In this document: one piece after another, positions 25,813 through 34,800 of the stretch | Layout: each line of letters begins with the position of its first letter | Position numbering within the stretch: position 1 is the stretch's first letter | Source: Gemmataceae bacterium | Lineage (GTDB): Bacteria; Planctomycetota; Planctomycetia; Gemmatales; Gemmataceae | Direction: 5' to 3' | DNA: 39,074 bases | Assembly: GCA_025055215.1 (NCBI GenBank) | Contig: JANWYO010000145.1 | Location: forward strand, 1-39,074 | The notes under the pieces: generated by a model | What the model was told of the DNA's origin: nothing | The model's input: the letters and a program-made list of their open reading frames with translations, nothing else | Databases searched by the model: none | Program-made: the position numbers and the translations under genes

Positions 25813-27063
25813 ATGTCCTCCGTCACCCTAAGTGCCTTTGCCCGAGCGCTGACCGCGGAAACCGCCTTCGATGTGCTGGCCGTGGCCCGCCGACTCAAGG
25901 CCCAAGGCAAGGACGTCATCGAACTCCAGATCGGTGACAGCCCTTTCGCCAGCACTGCCCACGCTCGGGCGGCCGGCATCAAGGCGATCCAGGACGGGGC
26001 GACGCATTACTGTCCGTCGTTGGGGCTGCCGAGTTTCCGCCAGGCGGTGGCACGAAAATATCAGGCGGAATTCGGCGTACCGATCACGGCAGACCATGTG
26101 GTGATCGGCCCAGGAGCCAAGGTGTTTGAGCAGTTCTTCTGCGAGGCGTTCCTGAATCCCGGCGATGCCGTCCTCGTCTTTACGCCGCAATTCCCGACCT
26201 ATCTCCCGAACATTGAACGCCGTGGCGCCCTTGCCGTGTACTCCGCGTTGTCCGCGTCCAACGACTTCCGACCCAACCTGGACGACGTAGAGCGATTTGT
26301 CAGCGGCCATCCGAAGGCCAAAGCGATTTTCCTCAATTCGCCCCACAATCCGACCGGCGGCGTCGCCACCAAGGACGACCTGCGCCGCTTGGCTGACCTG
26401 GTGCGCGGGCGCGACATCGCCGTCTTCAGCGACGAGCCCTACTGCCACATGGTCTGGTCGGGGCGGCACCACACGTTGTTGCAAGAGCCTGGGATGATCG
26501 AGCAATGCGTCGCCGCTTACACGTTCAGCAAGTCGTACAGCATGAGCGGCTGGCGAGTCGGCTACGCGGTCAGCAGCCCGAGGCTGATCGATGTCATCGG
26601 CAAGATGGTTAACACGTCGCTGTCGTGCGTGCCACCGATCGTGCAGCTGGCGGCCCAGGCGGCGTTGGAGCACGATGACGCCGAGCGCGACGAGGCAATG
26701 GGCCGCTTCCGAGCGAAAGTCGCTTTGCTCGTGGAAGAGCTGCGTCGCGTTCCCGACGTGAAGGTGGCAATGCCGGCCGGCACGTTTTACGTCTTTCCCG
26801 ACGTGTCGGCCATTTGCCGTCGGCTGGGCATCAGCTCGCATGGTCTGGCGATGTTCCTGTTGGAAGGGGCTGACGATCACTTGGGTGTGGCCTGCCTGGG
26901 CGGCGAGTGCTTCGGATCAGCGGGCCAGGGGTTCCTCCGCTTCAGCTGTGCGGAACCGGATGACCGCCTGCGACAGGCGGTGCGCTTTCTGGCGGACGCG
27001 ATCACGCGCCGGGACCGGGTCCAGAACTACCTTCAAGCGAACCCGAAGTACCGCCTCGGCTGA
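25813..27063 (+). CDS. Class I/II PLP-dependent aminotransferase
   Basis: A 416-residue fold-type I aminotransferase. It shows the N-terminal ELQIGDSPF and GATHYCPSLG segments (substrate loop), the NSPHNPTGG motif, SDEPYCHMVW with the PLP-ring Asp, the catalytic Lys240 in TFSKSYSMSGWRVGY and the C-terminal FLRFSCAEPDDRL region with the substrate-carboxylate Arg. It is similar to aspartate or methionine/alanine aminotransferases; specificity is not decided. GAGGAG precedes the ATG by 3 bases. It is intact and lies immediately after the decayed pseudogene block, so the decay boundary is close to 25665. Confidence 0.9.
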   Translation: MSSVTLSAFARALTAETAFDVLAVARRLKAQGKDVIELQIGDSPFASTAHARAAGIKAIQDGATHYCPSLGLPSFRQAVARKYQAEFGVPITADHVVIGPGAKVFEQFFCEAFLNPGDAVLVFTPQFPTYLPNIERRGALAVYSALSASNDFRPNLDDVERFVSGHPKAKAIFLNSPHNPTGGVATKDDLRRLADLVRGRDIAVFSDEPYCHMVWSGRHHTLLQEPGMIEQCVAAYTFSKSYSMSGWRVGYAVSSPRLIDVIGKMVNTSLSCVPPIVQLAAQAALEHDDAERDEAMGRFRAKVALLVEELRRVPDVKVAMPAGTFYVFPDVSAICRRLGISSHGLAMFLLEGADDHLGVACLGGECFGSAGQGFLRFSCAEPDDRLRQAVRFLADAITRRDRVQNYLQANPKYRLG

Positions 27064-27068
27064 GGGCC

Positions 27069-27089
27069 GGGCGTCGGGCGACGACGCCC
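27069..27089 (+). terminator. Terminator-like hairpin after the aminotransferase
   Basis: GGGCGTCG and CGACGCCC form an 8-bp stem with a 5-base loop, 6 bases after the stop at 27063. No T-run follows. Confidence 0.45.
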
Positions 27090-27196
27090 CGAATGGGGTC
27101 CGGTTCGGTTTGCCATTGCCCCGGCTTCCTGGCTGCGCCACAATGCACGGGCACGGTCTAGTTCATCGAGAAGAGCCTCGCCGCGGAGGTCCGTCC

Positions 27197-28891
27197 ATGA
27201 AACGAAGCCTGGTGGTGCTCACGCTCGCCTTGGGGGTGGTCTGGTGCGAAGCCCAGGCCGATTATTACGGGATTCGAGTGAACTTGGGGGGCACGCAAGG
27301 CCTCGAGCCGGCGCCAGCCGTGCCCAAGGGCATGCCCCTACCGCCGCAGCCTGTCACCAATCCGAACGCTTCGGGGCCGAAAGGGATCGTCAACCTGCCG
27401 CCGCTCTACGCGGCGGCGGTGGTGGAGATCAAGCGGCCACCGCAGAGGGGCACTGGCAACGTCTACTTCATTGAACACAAATGGGGCCGGACCATTCTCT
27501 ATCAGGACCAGAAATTCGTCCTGAAGGACTTCCTGCGACTGCCCACCGCCTACCAGGAAATGGAGGAGAAACAGAAGGAACTCCTGGCCGACAAGTCGGC
27601 CGAGAAGCGGCTGGAAGTCGCGGAGTGGGCCTTGGGCCGCGGCTTACTCAATGAGTTCGTCACGCACATGGACGAACTGGTCAAGACACCGAGCGACAAC
27701 GCCCGGATCAAGGCCGTGGCGCAGAGCTACGCACAGGTCAAGGAGGCGTTGCAGGCGGCGAAGCCGAAGGACGACGCCCTGATCAGCCATTGGAAAGACC
27801 GGCTGAATCTGCGCGACCCGTTCCTCACGAACCATTACACGGTGCTGTACGATTCCTCCGTGACCAATCCCCCGGAGGTGGCGCGCTACGCCGCGCGTCT
27901 GGAACGGTGCTTACAGGGCTTTTATTACTGGTTTGCCCTGCGGGGGGTGGTCTTGCCCGTGCCGAGCAAGCGGCTGGTGGCCATCCTGGTGGACAAACCG
28001 GATGATTTCCGCAAATGGCACGCGGTCTTTGATTCGGTGCCGATGGTCGGCGATGGGTTTTTCACCCGGCGGGATAACCTGCTGATCTTTTCGACCGTGC
28101 GTCTGGATGAGGTGTACCAGACGCTCAGCCGGTCGAACCAGCAGGAGTTGTGGTCCCAAGGGTGGAGTTTTACGGACTTGCTGGGGGGGCGGTCGCGAGA
28201 AGGTTCGCCCAAGAGTGCCACGCCCGACCTCATTGCCCGGGCCTCGAGCCTGGCATTACTACAACGGGCCATGCTCGAAGAGAGCGAACGGCTGACGGTA
28301 TCGCACGAGGCGACGCGGCAGCTGGTGGCCGCGGCGGGGCTGCTGCCGCGCGGGGTCGCCGCCCCCGAATGGATCCAGTTCGGTCTGGCGAGCGTCTTCG
28401 AGACACCGCGCACGGCCTTGTGGGACGGCGTGGGCATTCCCCACTGGGAGTACCTGCTGGAGTACAAGCTGCGCAAGGCTGACGAACCGGCTGACGAACC
28501 GAAGGTCGCCTTGCAGCGAACGATCACCGACTACTACTTCTACCAGGCGGCGCGGAGCGGCACGCCAGAGGATGTGACGCGAGCTCGGACGCAGGCCTGG
28601 GCACTGGCGTATTTCCTCGCCCAGCGGCACCTCGGCGAGTTGCTCCGCTACTACCAGGAACTTGCCACTCTCCCCCGCGACCTGGAAATGGACGACGAAA
28701 CCCTGCTGGGCTGCTTCGCCCGGGCCTTTCAGCTGGAGAACCCAGCCCGACCGGGAACCATCGACGGCGACAAGCTGGGCCGACTCGCCGCGGAATGGCA
28801 TCAGTACATCAGCAACGTCGCGCCGCCGATCCCGCAGCCGCGGTTGATGGAGATGCGCGATTTTCGGCGGGGTGTCTTGCCGAGCAAGTAA
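27197..28891 (+). CDS. Secreted DUF1570-family protein, metal site lost
   Basis: A 564-residue protein. ATG 27197 follows GGAGGT by 7 bases and starts a signal peptide (MKRSLVVLTLALGVVWCEAQA). Residues ~35-200 are Pro-rich then helical; residues ~215-420 match the DUF1570 domain (HYTVLYDSS, FYYWFALRGVVLPVP, PDDFRKWHAVF). The domain normally has a gluzincin-like HEATHQ motif and a downstream W(I/L)xEGLA. Here His370-Glu371 are followed by Arg374 where the second His is expected, and the Glu is Phe395 (WIQFGLAS). Both changes would remove zinc ligands. The rest of the protein is intact, with no stop or frameshift, so it may be a non-enzymatic paralogue. Confidence 0.85.
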   Translation: MKRSLVVLTLALGVVWCEAQADYYGIRVNLGGTQGLEPAPAVPKGMPLPPQPVTNPNASGPKGIVNLPPLYAAAVVEIKRPPQRGTGNVYFIEHKWGRTILYQDQKFVLKDFLRLPTAYQEMEEKQKELLADKSAEKRLEVAEWALGRGLLNEFVTHMDELVKTPSDNARIKAVAQSYAQVKEALQAAKPKDDALISHWKDRLNLRDPFLTNHYTVLYDSSVTNPPEVARYAARLERCLQGFYYWFALRGVVLPVPSKRLVAILVDKPDDFRKWHAVFDSVPMVGDGFFTRRDNLLIFSTVRLDEVYQTLSRSNQQELWSQGWSFTDLLGGRSREGSPKSATPDLIARASSLALLQRAMLEESERLTVSHEATRQLVAAAGLLPRGVAAPEWIQFGLASVFETPRTALWDGVGIPHWEYLLEYKLRKADEPADEPKVALQRTITDYYFYQAARSGTPEDVTRARTQAWALAYFLAQRHLGELLRYYQELATLPRDLEMDDETLLGCFARAFQLENPARPGTIDGDKLGRLAAEWHQYISNVAPPIPQPRLMEMRDFRRGVLPSK

Positions 28892-28904
28892 GGCCGCCGC
28901 TTCG

Positions 28905-28929
28905 GCGGGCGGGGCGCGGCCCCGCCCGC
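28905..28929. terminator. Shared terminator hairpin between convergent genes
   Basis: A perfect 11-bp stem (28905-28915 with 28919-28929) and a GCG loop fill the 38-base gap between the DUF1570 stop (28891) and the permease stop (28930). Confidence 0.65.
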
Positions 28930-30030
28930 TCAGGTGTGGATGGCGTCGTAGAGCACGAAGGTGGGCGGGCCGAAAATCAGCACCGGCAACCAAGCCGCCA
29001 GCGCCGGGGGCAGCAGGCTGTTGTCGCCCAGGAACTTGGAGGCGAAACAGACGGCGAAAAAGATGGCGCACATCAGCAGGCAGAGGGCCGCGCTGATGAA
29101 CACGTTGCGGTTTTGGTCTCGCAGGATCACCGACAGCCCGAGGACCACCAGCAGGATTCCCAACAACGGGCGCACCAGCCGCAGGTGGAACAACACGGCG
29201 ATGGGGACGATCCGCATCGCCTCCGCCTTCGTCACCTCTTGATACAGGCGGTAGGTAGAGGCGAGAACATACCATTTGCCCCGGCGGCTGATCCGCTCGA
29301 TGTCGAGTTCACTGGTGTGCAGGAAGTATTTTCCGGGGTCGATCATTTCCAGCACCTCGGGGTTGTTCCACCCCTCCAGGGTGCGGGGTTCGGCGTCGGT
29401 GAGGAGCCAACCGCCGCTCAGCGGCCCGGCGCCAGGGGGGATGTACTCGGCCTGGGCGGCCTTTAGGTGGACCAGGCCCGTGGCCACCCCTTCGGGAATG
29501 GTCAGGAAAAACGGGCGCACGATGCGGTTCTTCTTGGAGGCGAAGACCCCTTCGATGTGGATGCCGTTGTATTGATAAGCCCACGGCATGGTCAGGTCTT
29601 TGTTTCCCTCAGGGTCGTCCCGCGACCTACTCAGCTCGGCAGCAATGTTGGGAATGATGAGTTCCTGGTTCAGGGTGGCCAGAAGGAGCATCAAGCACGC
29701 CGCCACGAGGACCGGCAAGATGACCCGCCGCGTGGAGACGCCCGCTGACAGAAAGGGGAGCAACTCGTTGTGGCGTTGCATCCAGGCGACGGTGAACATC
29801 GCCGCCAACAGCGCGATCCCCTCGTTGAGTCGATCGAAAATGGCGAAGGTGCGATACCCGTAATACGAGCCGACGTGGCGCAGGACACCGGCAAAAGTGC
29901 TGTTGTACTGCAGGAAGTCGCCGATGTTGGTGAACAGGTCCACGACGACATACAGGCTGAGCAGGCAGACCAGCCAGATGGCGTAGGACTTGAAATAAGC
30001 CCGGATCAAGAGCCGATCAAACAGCGTCAT
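28930..30030 (-). CDS. LptF/LptG (YjgP/YjgQ) family permease
   Basis: A 366-residue inner-membrane protein of the lipopolysaccharide transport permease family. It starts LFDRLLIRAYFKSYAIWLVCLLSLYVVVDLF, with three N-terminal membrane helices (also the stretch near FAIFDRLNEGIALLAAMFTVAWMQRHNELLPFLSAGVS), a long extracytoplasmic beta-jellyroll-like middle (about residues 125-270) and three C-terminal helices. LptF and LptG normally work as a pair with the LptB ATPase to extract LPS; only one copy is in this window. GGGAG lies 7 bases before the ATG. The upstream phosphatase gene ends 33 bases away on the same strand, suggesting cotranscription. Confidence 0.9.
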   Translation of the reverse strand: MTLFDRLLIRAYFKSYAIWLVCLLSLYVVVDLFTNIGDFLQYNSTFAGVLRHVGSYYGYRTFAIFDRLNEGIALLAAMFTVAWMQRHNELLPFLSAGVSTRRVILPVLVAACLMLLLATLNQELIIPNIAAELSRSRDDPEGNKDLTMPWAYQYNGIHIEGVFASKKNRIVRPFFLTIPEGVATGLVHLKAAQAEYIPPGAGPLSGGWLLTDAEPRTLEGWNNPEVLEMIDPGKYFLHTSELDIERISRRGKWYVLASTYRLYQEVTKAEAMRIVPIAVLFHLRLVRPLLGILLVVLGLSVILRDQNRNVFISAALCLLMCAIFFAVCFASKFLGDNSLLPPALAAWLPVLIFGPPTFVLYDAIHT

Positions 30031-30063
30031 GCCGAGGCTCCCTGCGCCGAGGTCCAGATTGCC

Positions 30064-30675
30064 TCAGTACGGCCGGCGTTCGCCAGGGCGATAGCTGAGG
30101 ACGTACTGGGTCACGTACTCATTAGCGCTGGTGCAAGCCAATTCGCCGAAGCCTAGCGCCCTCAATTCGTCCAGCGCCTCCTTGTGAGGCCAGCCCTGGT
30201 ACTCCATGCGGAAGACGGCGGACAGGACACCCGTGCGGTGCAAGCCCGCCCGGCAATGAAGGAGGACCGGATAATTGGCGGGATCGTCCATGATGGCCAA
30301 AAACTGGTCGATTGCCTCGGGCCGACGACTCTCGACTTCGTTCGGCGACAACAACCGCGGCGGCAGATGCACATAGCGGACCCCGAGTTGCCGACATAAT
30401 TCCTCCTCCGGGACGGTCTCCCAGGTGAAAAACCCCGCCGCCACTTGAGGGTTGGGAAATTCGTCTTGCGCGTTGATGACCGTGCGGATGCCCAATCGCT
30501 TGATGGCGTCGATGAAACCGGGGGCGGTCAATTGCCCACTGCGATAAAGCACCCCGGGAACAACTTCCCGCAGCCGCTTGCTGAATGTGTAGGCGTAGCG
30601 GAAATAGACGATCGGCACAACCGCGACCAATGTGAAAATGATCAGGGCGAAGAATCCGCGTAAGATCGCTTTCAT
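30064..30675 (-). CDS. Membrane-anchored dual-specificity-type protein phosphatase
   Basis: A 203-residue protein with one N-terminal membrane helix (GFFALIIFTLVAVVPIVYF) and a cysteine-based phosphatase domain. The active-site loop is HCRAGLHRTG, with nucleophile Cys141 and Arg147 in the HCx5R motif; earlier are LYRSGQL, GIRTVINAQDE and YVHLPPRLLSP, where the general acid is expected. This is the dual-specificity/Siw14-like pattern. ATG 30675 is used because it directly opens the membrane helix; the frame continues upstream into the repeat region without support. The substrate may be a phosphoprotein or a phosphoinositide-like ester. Charge on both sides of the helix leaves topology open. 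Confidence 0.83.
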   Translation of the reverse strand: MKAILRGFFALIIFTLVAVVPIVYFRYAYTFSKRLREVVPGVLYRSGQLTAPGFIDAIKRLGIRTVINAQDEFPNPQVAAGFFTWETVPEEELCRQLGVRYVHLPPRLLSPNEVESRRPEAIDQFLAIMDDPANYPVLLHCRAGLHRTGVLSAVFRMEYQGWPHKEALDELRALGFGELACTSANEYVTQYVLSYRPGERRPY

Positions 30676-30810
30676 GGAACCGTCGCCTCCCTCCGGACCG
30701 CAGGCCGCGTGTGGCTCGGTCTCGCCCCGGTGCTGACCGGCCGACAGCGGGGCGGGATTGTGGCACGTTCCCCGAAAAATGACAAGGCGAACCCACGGGG
30801 GAGCACCCCC

Positions 30811-31000
30811 GTTGGGGGCGAGGTTGAGCGCTCTCAGTGGCGGTTTTTCCCTGCCCCTGCCGGTTCCTCGGTTCGCGCCCATGATTCATCGCTTCGCCTT
30901 CGCTCGGCACGCAGCGACCGTGAATCGATGAATCGTAACCGCTCATACGTGCGCAGCCCGCATTTCCCCATCCTCCCGCGAGCGCAAACTGATCTATTGC
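30811..31000 (+). repeat. Dispersed repeat, copy A
   Basis: It starts GTTGGGGGCGAGGTTGAGCG and ends CGCGAGCGCAAACTGATC. It matches copy B (35552-35752, opposite strand) along its whole length at roughly three quarters of positions, with no indel over the central ~120 bases, and copy C at both ends. Weaker similarity may extend left to about 30797. It fills most of the 395-base gap between the scpA stop and the phosphatase start; no gene is supported in this gap. Confidence 0.75.
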
Positions 31001-31070
31001 TCCACGCGGCTGCACCGCGGTGTTCGGCGGTAGCGAAAAGAGAGGAGCAAGCGGGAGATGTGGGGCCGGC

Positions 31071-31808
31071 TCAAGCTGCCGACCCCTCCGGTGCCGGCGA
31101 AGCCAAGGCGATCCAGATTTCGCCGAAGACCTCCGGCTGGTCGGCGACGACTTCCCGGTTTTTCATCAACTCCAACAAGGCCAGGAAGAGGCCAACCAGT
31201 CGTCCCCGGGTGTGCGGAGGGGTGAAGAGAGCCGAGAAAGGGAGGCGGCCGCCGCTTCGCGCCAGCTGCGCCCGCAGTGTTTCCAGGTGAACGTGCAGCG
31301 GCGTCTCGTCCACGACGATGGTCGTCGGCTCCAGGGCGAGCGTCTCGCGCATGAGCCGGCCAAACGCGCTGACCAGGTCCCACAGTTCGACGGTGGGCAG
31401 CGACAGCGACTCCGGACCCGAACGTCCTGGGTTTGGTGCTGGTTGCCGCGGCAGGCACGATGCCTGCCGCTCCGCCCGGGCCTCCAGCAGGGCCGCCGCG
31501 TCTTTGAATTTCTTGTACTCCAGCAATTGCTTGACCAGTTCTTGGCGCGGGTCCGCTTCCGACTCTGCCGGTGTCGCTGGCCGCGGCAAGAGCATGCGGC
31601 TTTTGATTTCCATCAAAGTGGCGGCCATGACCAGGAAGTCGCCCGCCCAATCCATGTCGATCAGTTCGATGACGCGGAGGTACTCCTTGAATTGCTCCGC
31701 CACCTGCGCGATGGGAATGTCGCAGATGTCAACTTCATTCCGCTTGACGAGGTAGAGAAGGAGGTCGAGGGGGCCGCGAAACGTCGCCAGATCGACTTGA
31801 TAATCCAT
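31071..31808 (-). CDS. scpA: Segregation and condensation protein A
   Basis: A 245-residue kleisin subunit of the SMC-ScpAB condensin complex. The N-terminal SMC-neck-binding segment reads FRGPLDLLLYLVKRNEVDICDIPIAQVAEQF, followed by YL.VIELIDMDWAGDFLVMAATLMEIKSRMLLPR. The C-terminal winged helix shows LPFSALFTPPHTRGRLVGLFLALLELMKNREVV. A linker at ~100-140 contains a palindrome (31448-31470). The start ATG 31808 has only a weak ribosome site and lies 42 bases after the stop of the kinase-tubulin gene, so the two are probably cotranscribed. ScpB is not in the window. The C-terminal tail after IWIALA is short. Confidence 0.93.
   Translation of the reverse strand: MDYQVDLATFRGPLDLLLYLVKRNEVDICDIPIAQVAEQFKEYLRVIELIDMDWAGDFLVMAATLMEIKSRMLLPRPATPAESEADPRQELVKQLLEYKKFKDAAALLEARAERQASCLPRQPAPNPGRSGPESLSLPTVELWDLVSAFGRLMRETLALEPTTIVVDETPLHVHLETLRAQLARSGGRLPFSALFTPPHTRGRLVGLFLALLELMKNREVVADQPEVFGEIWIALASPAPEGSAA
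31448..31470. repeat. Perfect palindrome inside scpA
   Basis: A 10-bp stem (GCGGCAGGCA with TGCCTGCCGC) and a CGA loop fall in the linker coding region RQASCLPR of scpA, where family members vary in length. Confidence 0.75.
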
Positions 31809-31850
31809 GCCCCGGCCCCCGGCGTCGGCGAAGCATCGCCCCGTCTGGCA

Positions 31851-34800
31851 TCAGTCCGGTTCGAGGGGTCGCCAATCCGTGATGTCGCAACGGCTGTGTG
31901 GCGTGATGTTTTCCGTTCCGATGAAGTGTAAGTAGGCTTCTTCTCCCAACGGGCCGGCCAATTCCAGGTTGCCCAGAGGCAGGTGTGACTGTTCCCGGTA
32001 GATGATGGCATCGTCGGTGCTTTCCGCCAGCGTGAAGGACGTGTCGGGAACGGAGCGCCGGACGAGGTCGGCGAAGCGCTCCGCCAGCGGTCCTCCCGGC
32101 AGGGCCAGGATCGTCAGTTCCGGTTCGCGGCAGCGACTGGCGTGGGCCAACTCTGGGGCGGCCCGCTCGTATGCCTCCGCCACGGCCTGGGCGGCATCCT
32201 CCGCTGCCGGATGCTGGTCGAAGAACATCTCCAGGACGTTGCCGCCAGCCAGCCGACTGGCGACGAAGCCTTCGGCCGACTGGAGCATGGCTGTTTCCAG
32301 GTTTTGCAGCAGGTTCGACTTGGTCATGCAAACCTGCACCAGGTTGGTGAACTGCTGCTCGACCATCGCCTGGATCGCACGATCAAACTCGGCAAATTGT
32401 TCCGGCGTCACGCTGGCCCGCAGCTGCTGGACGGCCTCGGCGAGCGTGGTCGCGCCGTGGGGTAAGAGAAAGCGGCCGGGCCCGCGCTCGGCCGCGGCCG
32501 GCCGGTCGCCTGCTTCCAGCGACGCTAGCAGCTCGCCAAGCCGCTGTCGGCAGAATTCCACCTGGCGCTCCTGGTCCACGAGTTGCGTCCGCAGCTGGCT
32601 CAGGATGGTCAGCACGCAGCGCAGCACCAGATGTTGGTAGCGCCATTTCGGATACTGGCGCAGGACCTCGACCAGTTCCGCGACAATCGGCGCCACGCGG
32701 CGACCACCCCCCGGGTGTGCTTGCAATTGGACCAACAAGGCATGGATCCGTTGGAAGGCTTCCGTGGACCGGTCCGCCAATTCTTTGCACAGCGGTTCGT
32801 GGTGCTCCAACGCCCGGTCGATGCGCTCCCCCAGGGCTGCCACCGCCTTCTCGGCCCCCGCGACACGGAACTCGGGGCGGTCGATCGGAGCCAGGGCGAT
32901 CTCCGTCAGACGCCCCGTACAGAGTTGCACCAAGTAGTGGGTGTCCTTGTCCAAGGCTTCTTGAATGGTGCAGGCTTTGGCCGGCGCAGGCTCCGTCGGC
33001 CGACCCAGAAGCTGGTCGAAGCGTCCAAGGATCTCCAGCACGGCGGCGGCCGACAGTTCCGGCAGTCGTCGGCTTCGGGGTTGGTAGGGACCGAGGATGT
33101 CCGCGAAGGCATCCTCCGGCACCTTGCCCAACGCCTGCGTACACGCCTTCCGCAAGTGGCCGATCAGGTATTCCGGCTCCAGCTCTTGCTGGCTCCATTG
33201 CTCGGCCACCCATTGATCGACGGCCGACCGAACCTCCGGGGTCTCCGCCGCCAGCCATCGCCGGGCCAAGTCGAGGCACAACCGCCGTGCCGTCTTTTGC
33301 AGGAGGACGCGTCGCGGCCACGACAGCCGGTACAAACCAAACGACTGGCCGACCACCCCGCCGCGAGCCGGCGGCGTGCGGCGAGAAATGTCCGCCTTGC
33401 GCCCCAACGGCGTCAACAACTCGCGGTAGAGCATTTCTCCCGCCATGCCAATGACCTGACTTGCCGGCAGGGCATCTTGCTGGTCCGGGAGTTGGAGGAA
33501 CACCAACCGGCTAAAGGGCGGCTCCGGGTCGGTGATGACCGGGTCGCGCTCGTCGAAGCGCGTCGAATAGACGACGTTCGGGGCGCTGAAGTGGTTGAGT
33601 TCTCTCAGTGCCGCGTGGGCGTTGGCCAGCGGTAAGGTCTTCTGGGGTCCGGCCGGCGGCAGCAGGAACACGCCGACGACCTCCGGCCTCGAGTATCCCA
33701 GCCGTTGCAGGTAGGCACGGAGGAGGTAACCCAAGTCGAGAAACATGCCGCCGCCGGTGCCACCGGCCAAGCCGCAGACCACATAGACTCGGGGCCGATT
33801 GGTCCGCAGTCCCAGCCGCGTCTGACGTTCGGCCGCGGCCATGTGGTCGGGGTCCACGCAAGCTTCCAGTTCCTCCTGGAGGCGACCGGCGATAAGGCGG
33901 AAGTTATCGAACAGGGCCAAGCGCCCCAACGGCCGCAGACCCGCCGTCGCGGGGTTGCGAGGGATGTGATACAGCATTTTGGAATTGAACCACAGGTCGA
34001 GGCAGACTCGGCCATCGCGCGGCCTGAGGTAGTGGCTGGGACGGTTCAACCGCGCCAGGATTACGTCTTTCGGTTCCCACGCGGTGCCGTCACCGTCGTG
34101 CACAGCCGCTTCCGTGGTCTCCGGATCGGTGTCGATGAAGAGGGTGCGGAGCTGCGGCGTGGCCTGGAGGGTGCCGAAGCGTTCGAGGATGGCGGCACGA
34201 AAACTACGCAAGACCAGGAGGCCGAGCTGCCCCACGCCGATGAGCAAGGCAGGTAAGAGGACCCCGGGGCCATTCTTTTCCGGCGGGGCTTGGCGGGCCG
34301 GCGGCCGCTCGTCCGTGGCCGGGTCGAGGTCCGCCCCTGCCGGCTTGGCCGGCAGGGGCGGGGCCACGGGGCGCCTGGCGGGCACGGGGCGTTCGGCTCC
34401 CGGCGGGCGACCGACGGGAGCAGCGGCGGGCTTAGGCGCCGTCGGGGGCTTGGCCGCCGGGGAAACCGCGGGCCGAGGTCCGGGGGCGCTCGTCGGCCGC
34501 ACCGTCGGCACCGGCACGGGTCGGGCAGCGGCCAGCTTGTCCACGGGTGCGGCAGTCTCGTTGCCGCTCGGCCCCGCCGCAGAAACCACCGCCTTGGTGC
34601 CGGGTCCGGCGTTTCCGGCACGCAAGGCTCGCACCAGGTCGCCGCAACTGGGATGGCGATCTTCCGGCTTCTTGGCCAACGCCCGGGCAATGGCCGCTCG
34701 GTCGCTCGCGGGCAGGGGGGTCAGGTTGGGGGCGCCGGAGAGGTGTTGCATAATCAACTGCTGGACGCTGGTCCCGGAGAAGGGACGCTGTCCGGTCAGC

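Noticed and set aside
25828-26880. 350-residue frame opposite the aminotransferase
   Set aside because: It is antisense to a complete, motif-bearing aminotransferase gene.
30709-31290. Plus-strand 193-residue open frame over repeat A
   Set aside because: It covers the repeat and then runs antisense to the end of scpA; similarity with copy B is explained by the shared DNA repeat, and no ribosome site is seen.
32583-33635. Plus-strand open frames inside the kinase-tubulin gene
   Set aside because: They are antisense to the conserved coding frame with no family features.
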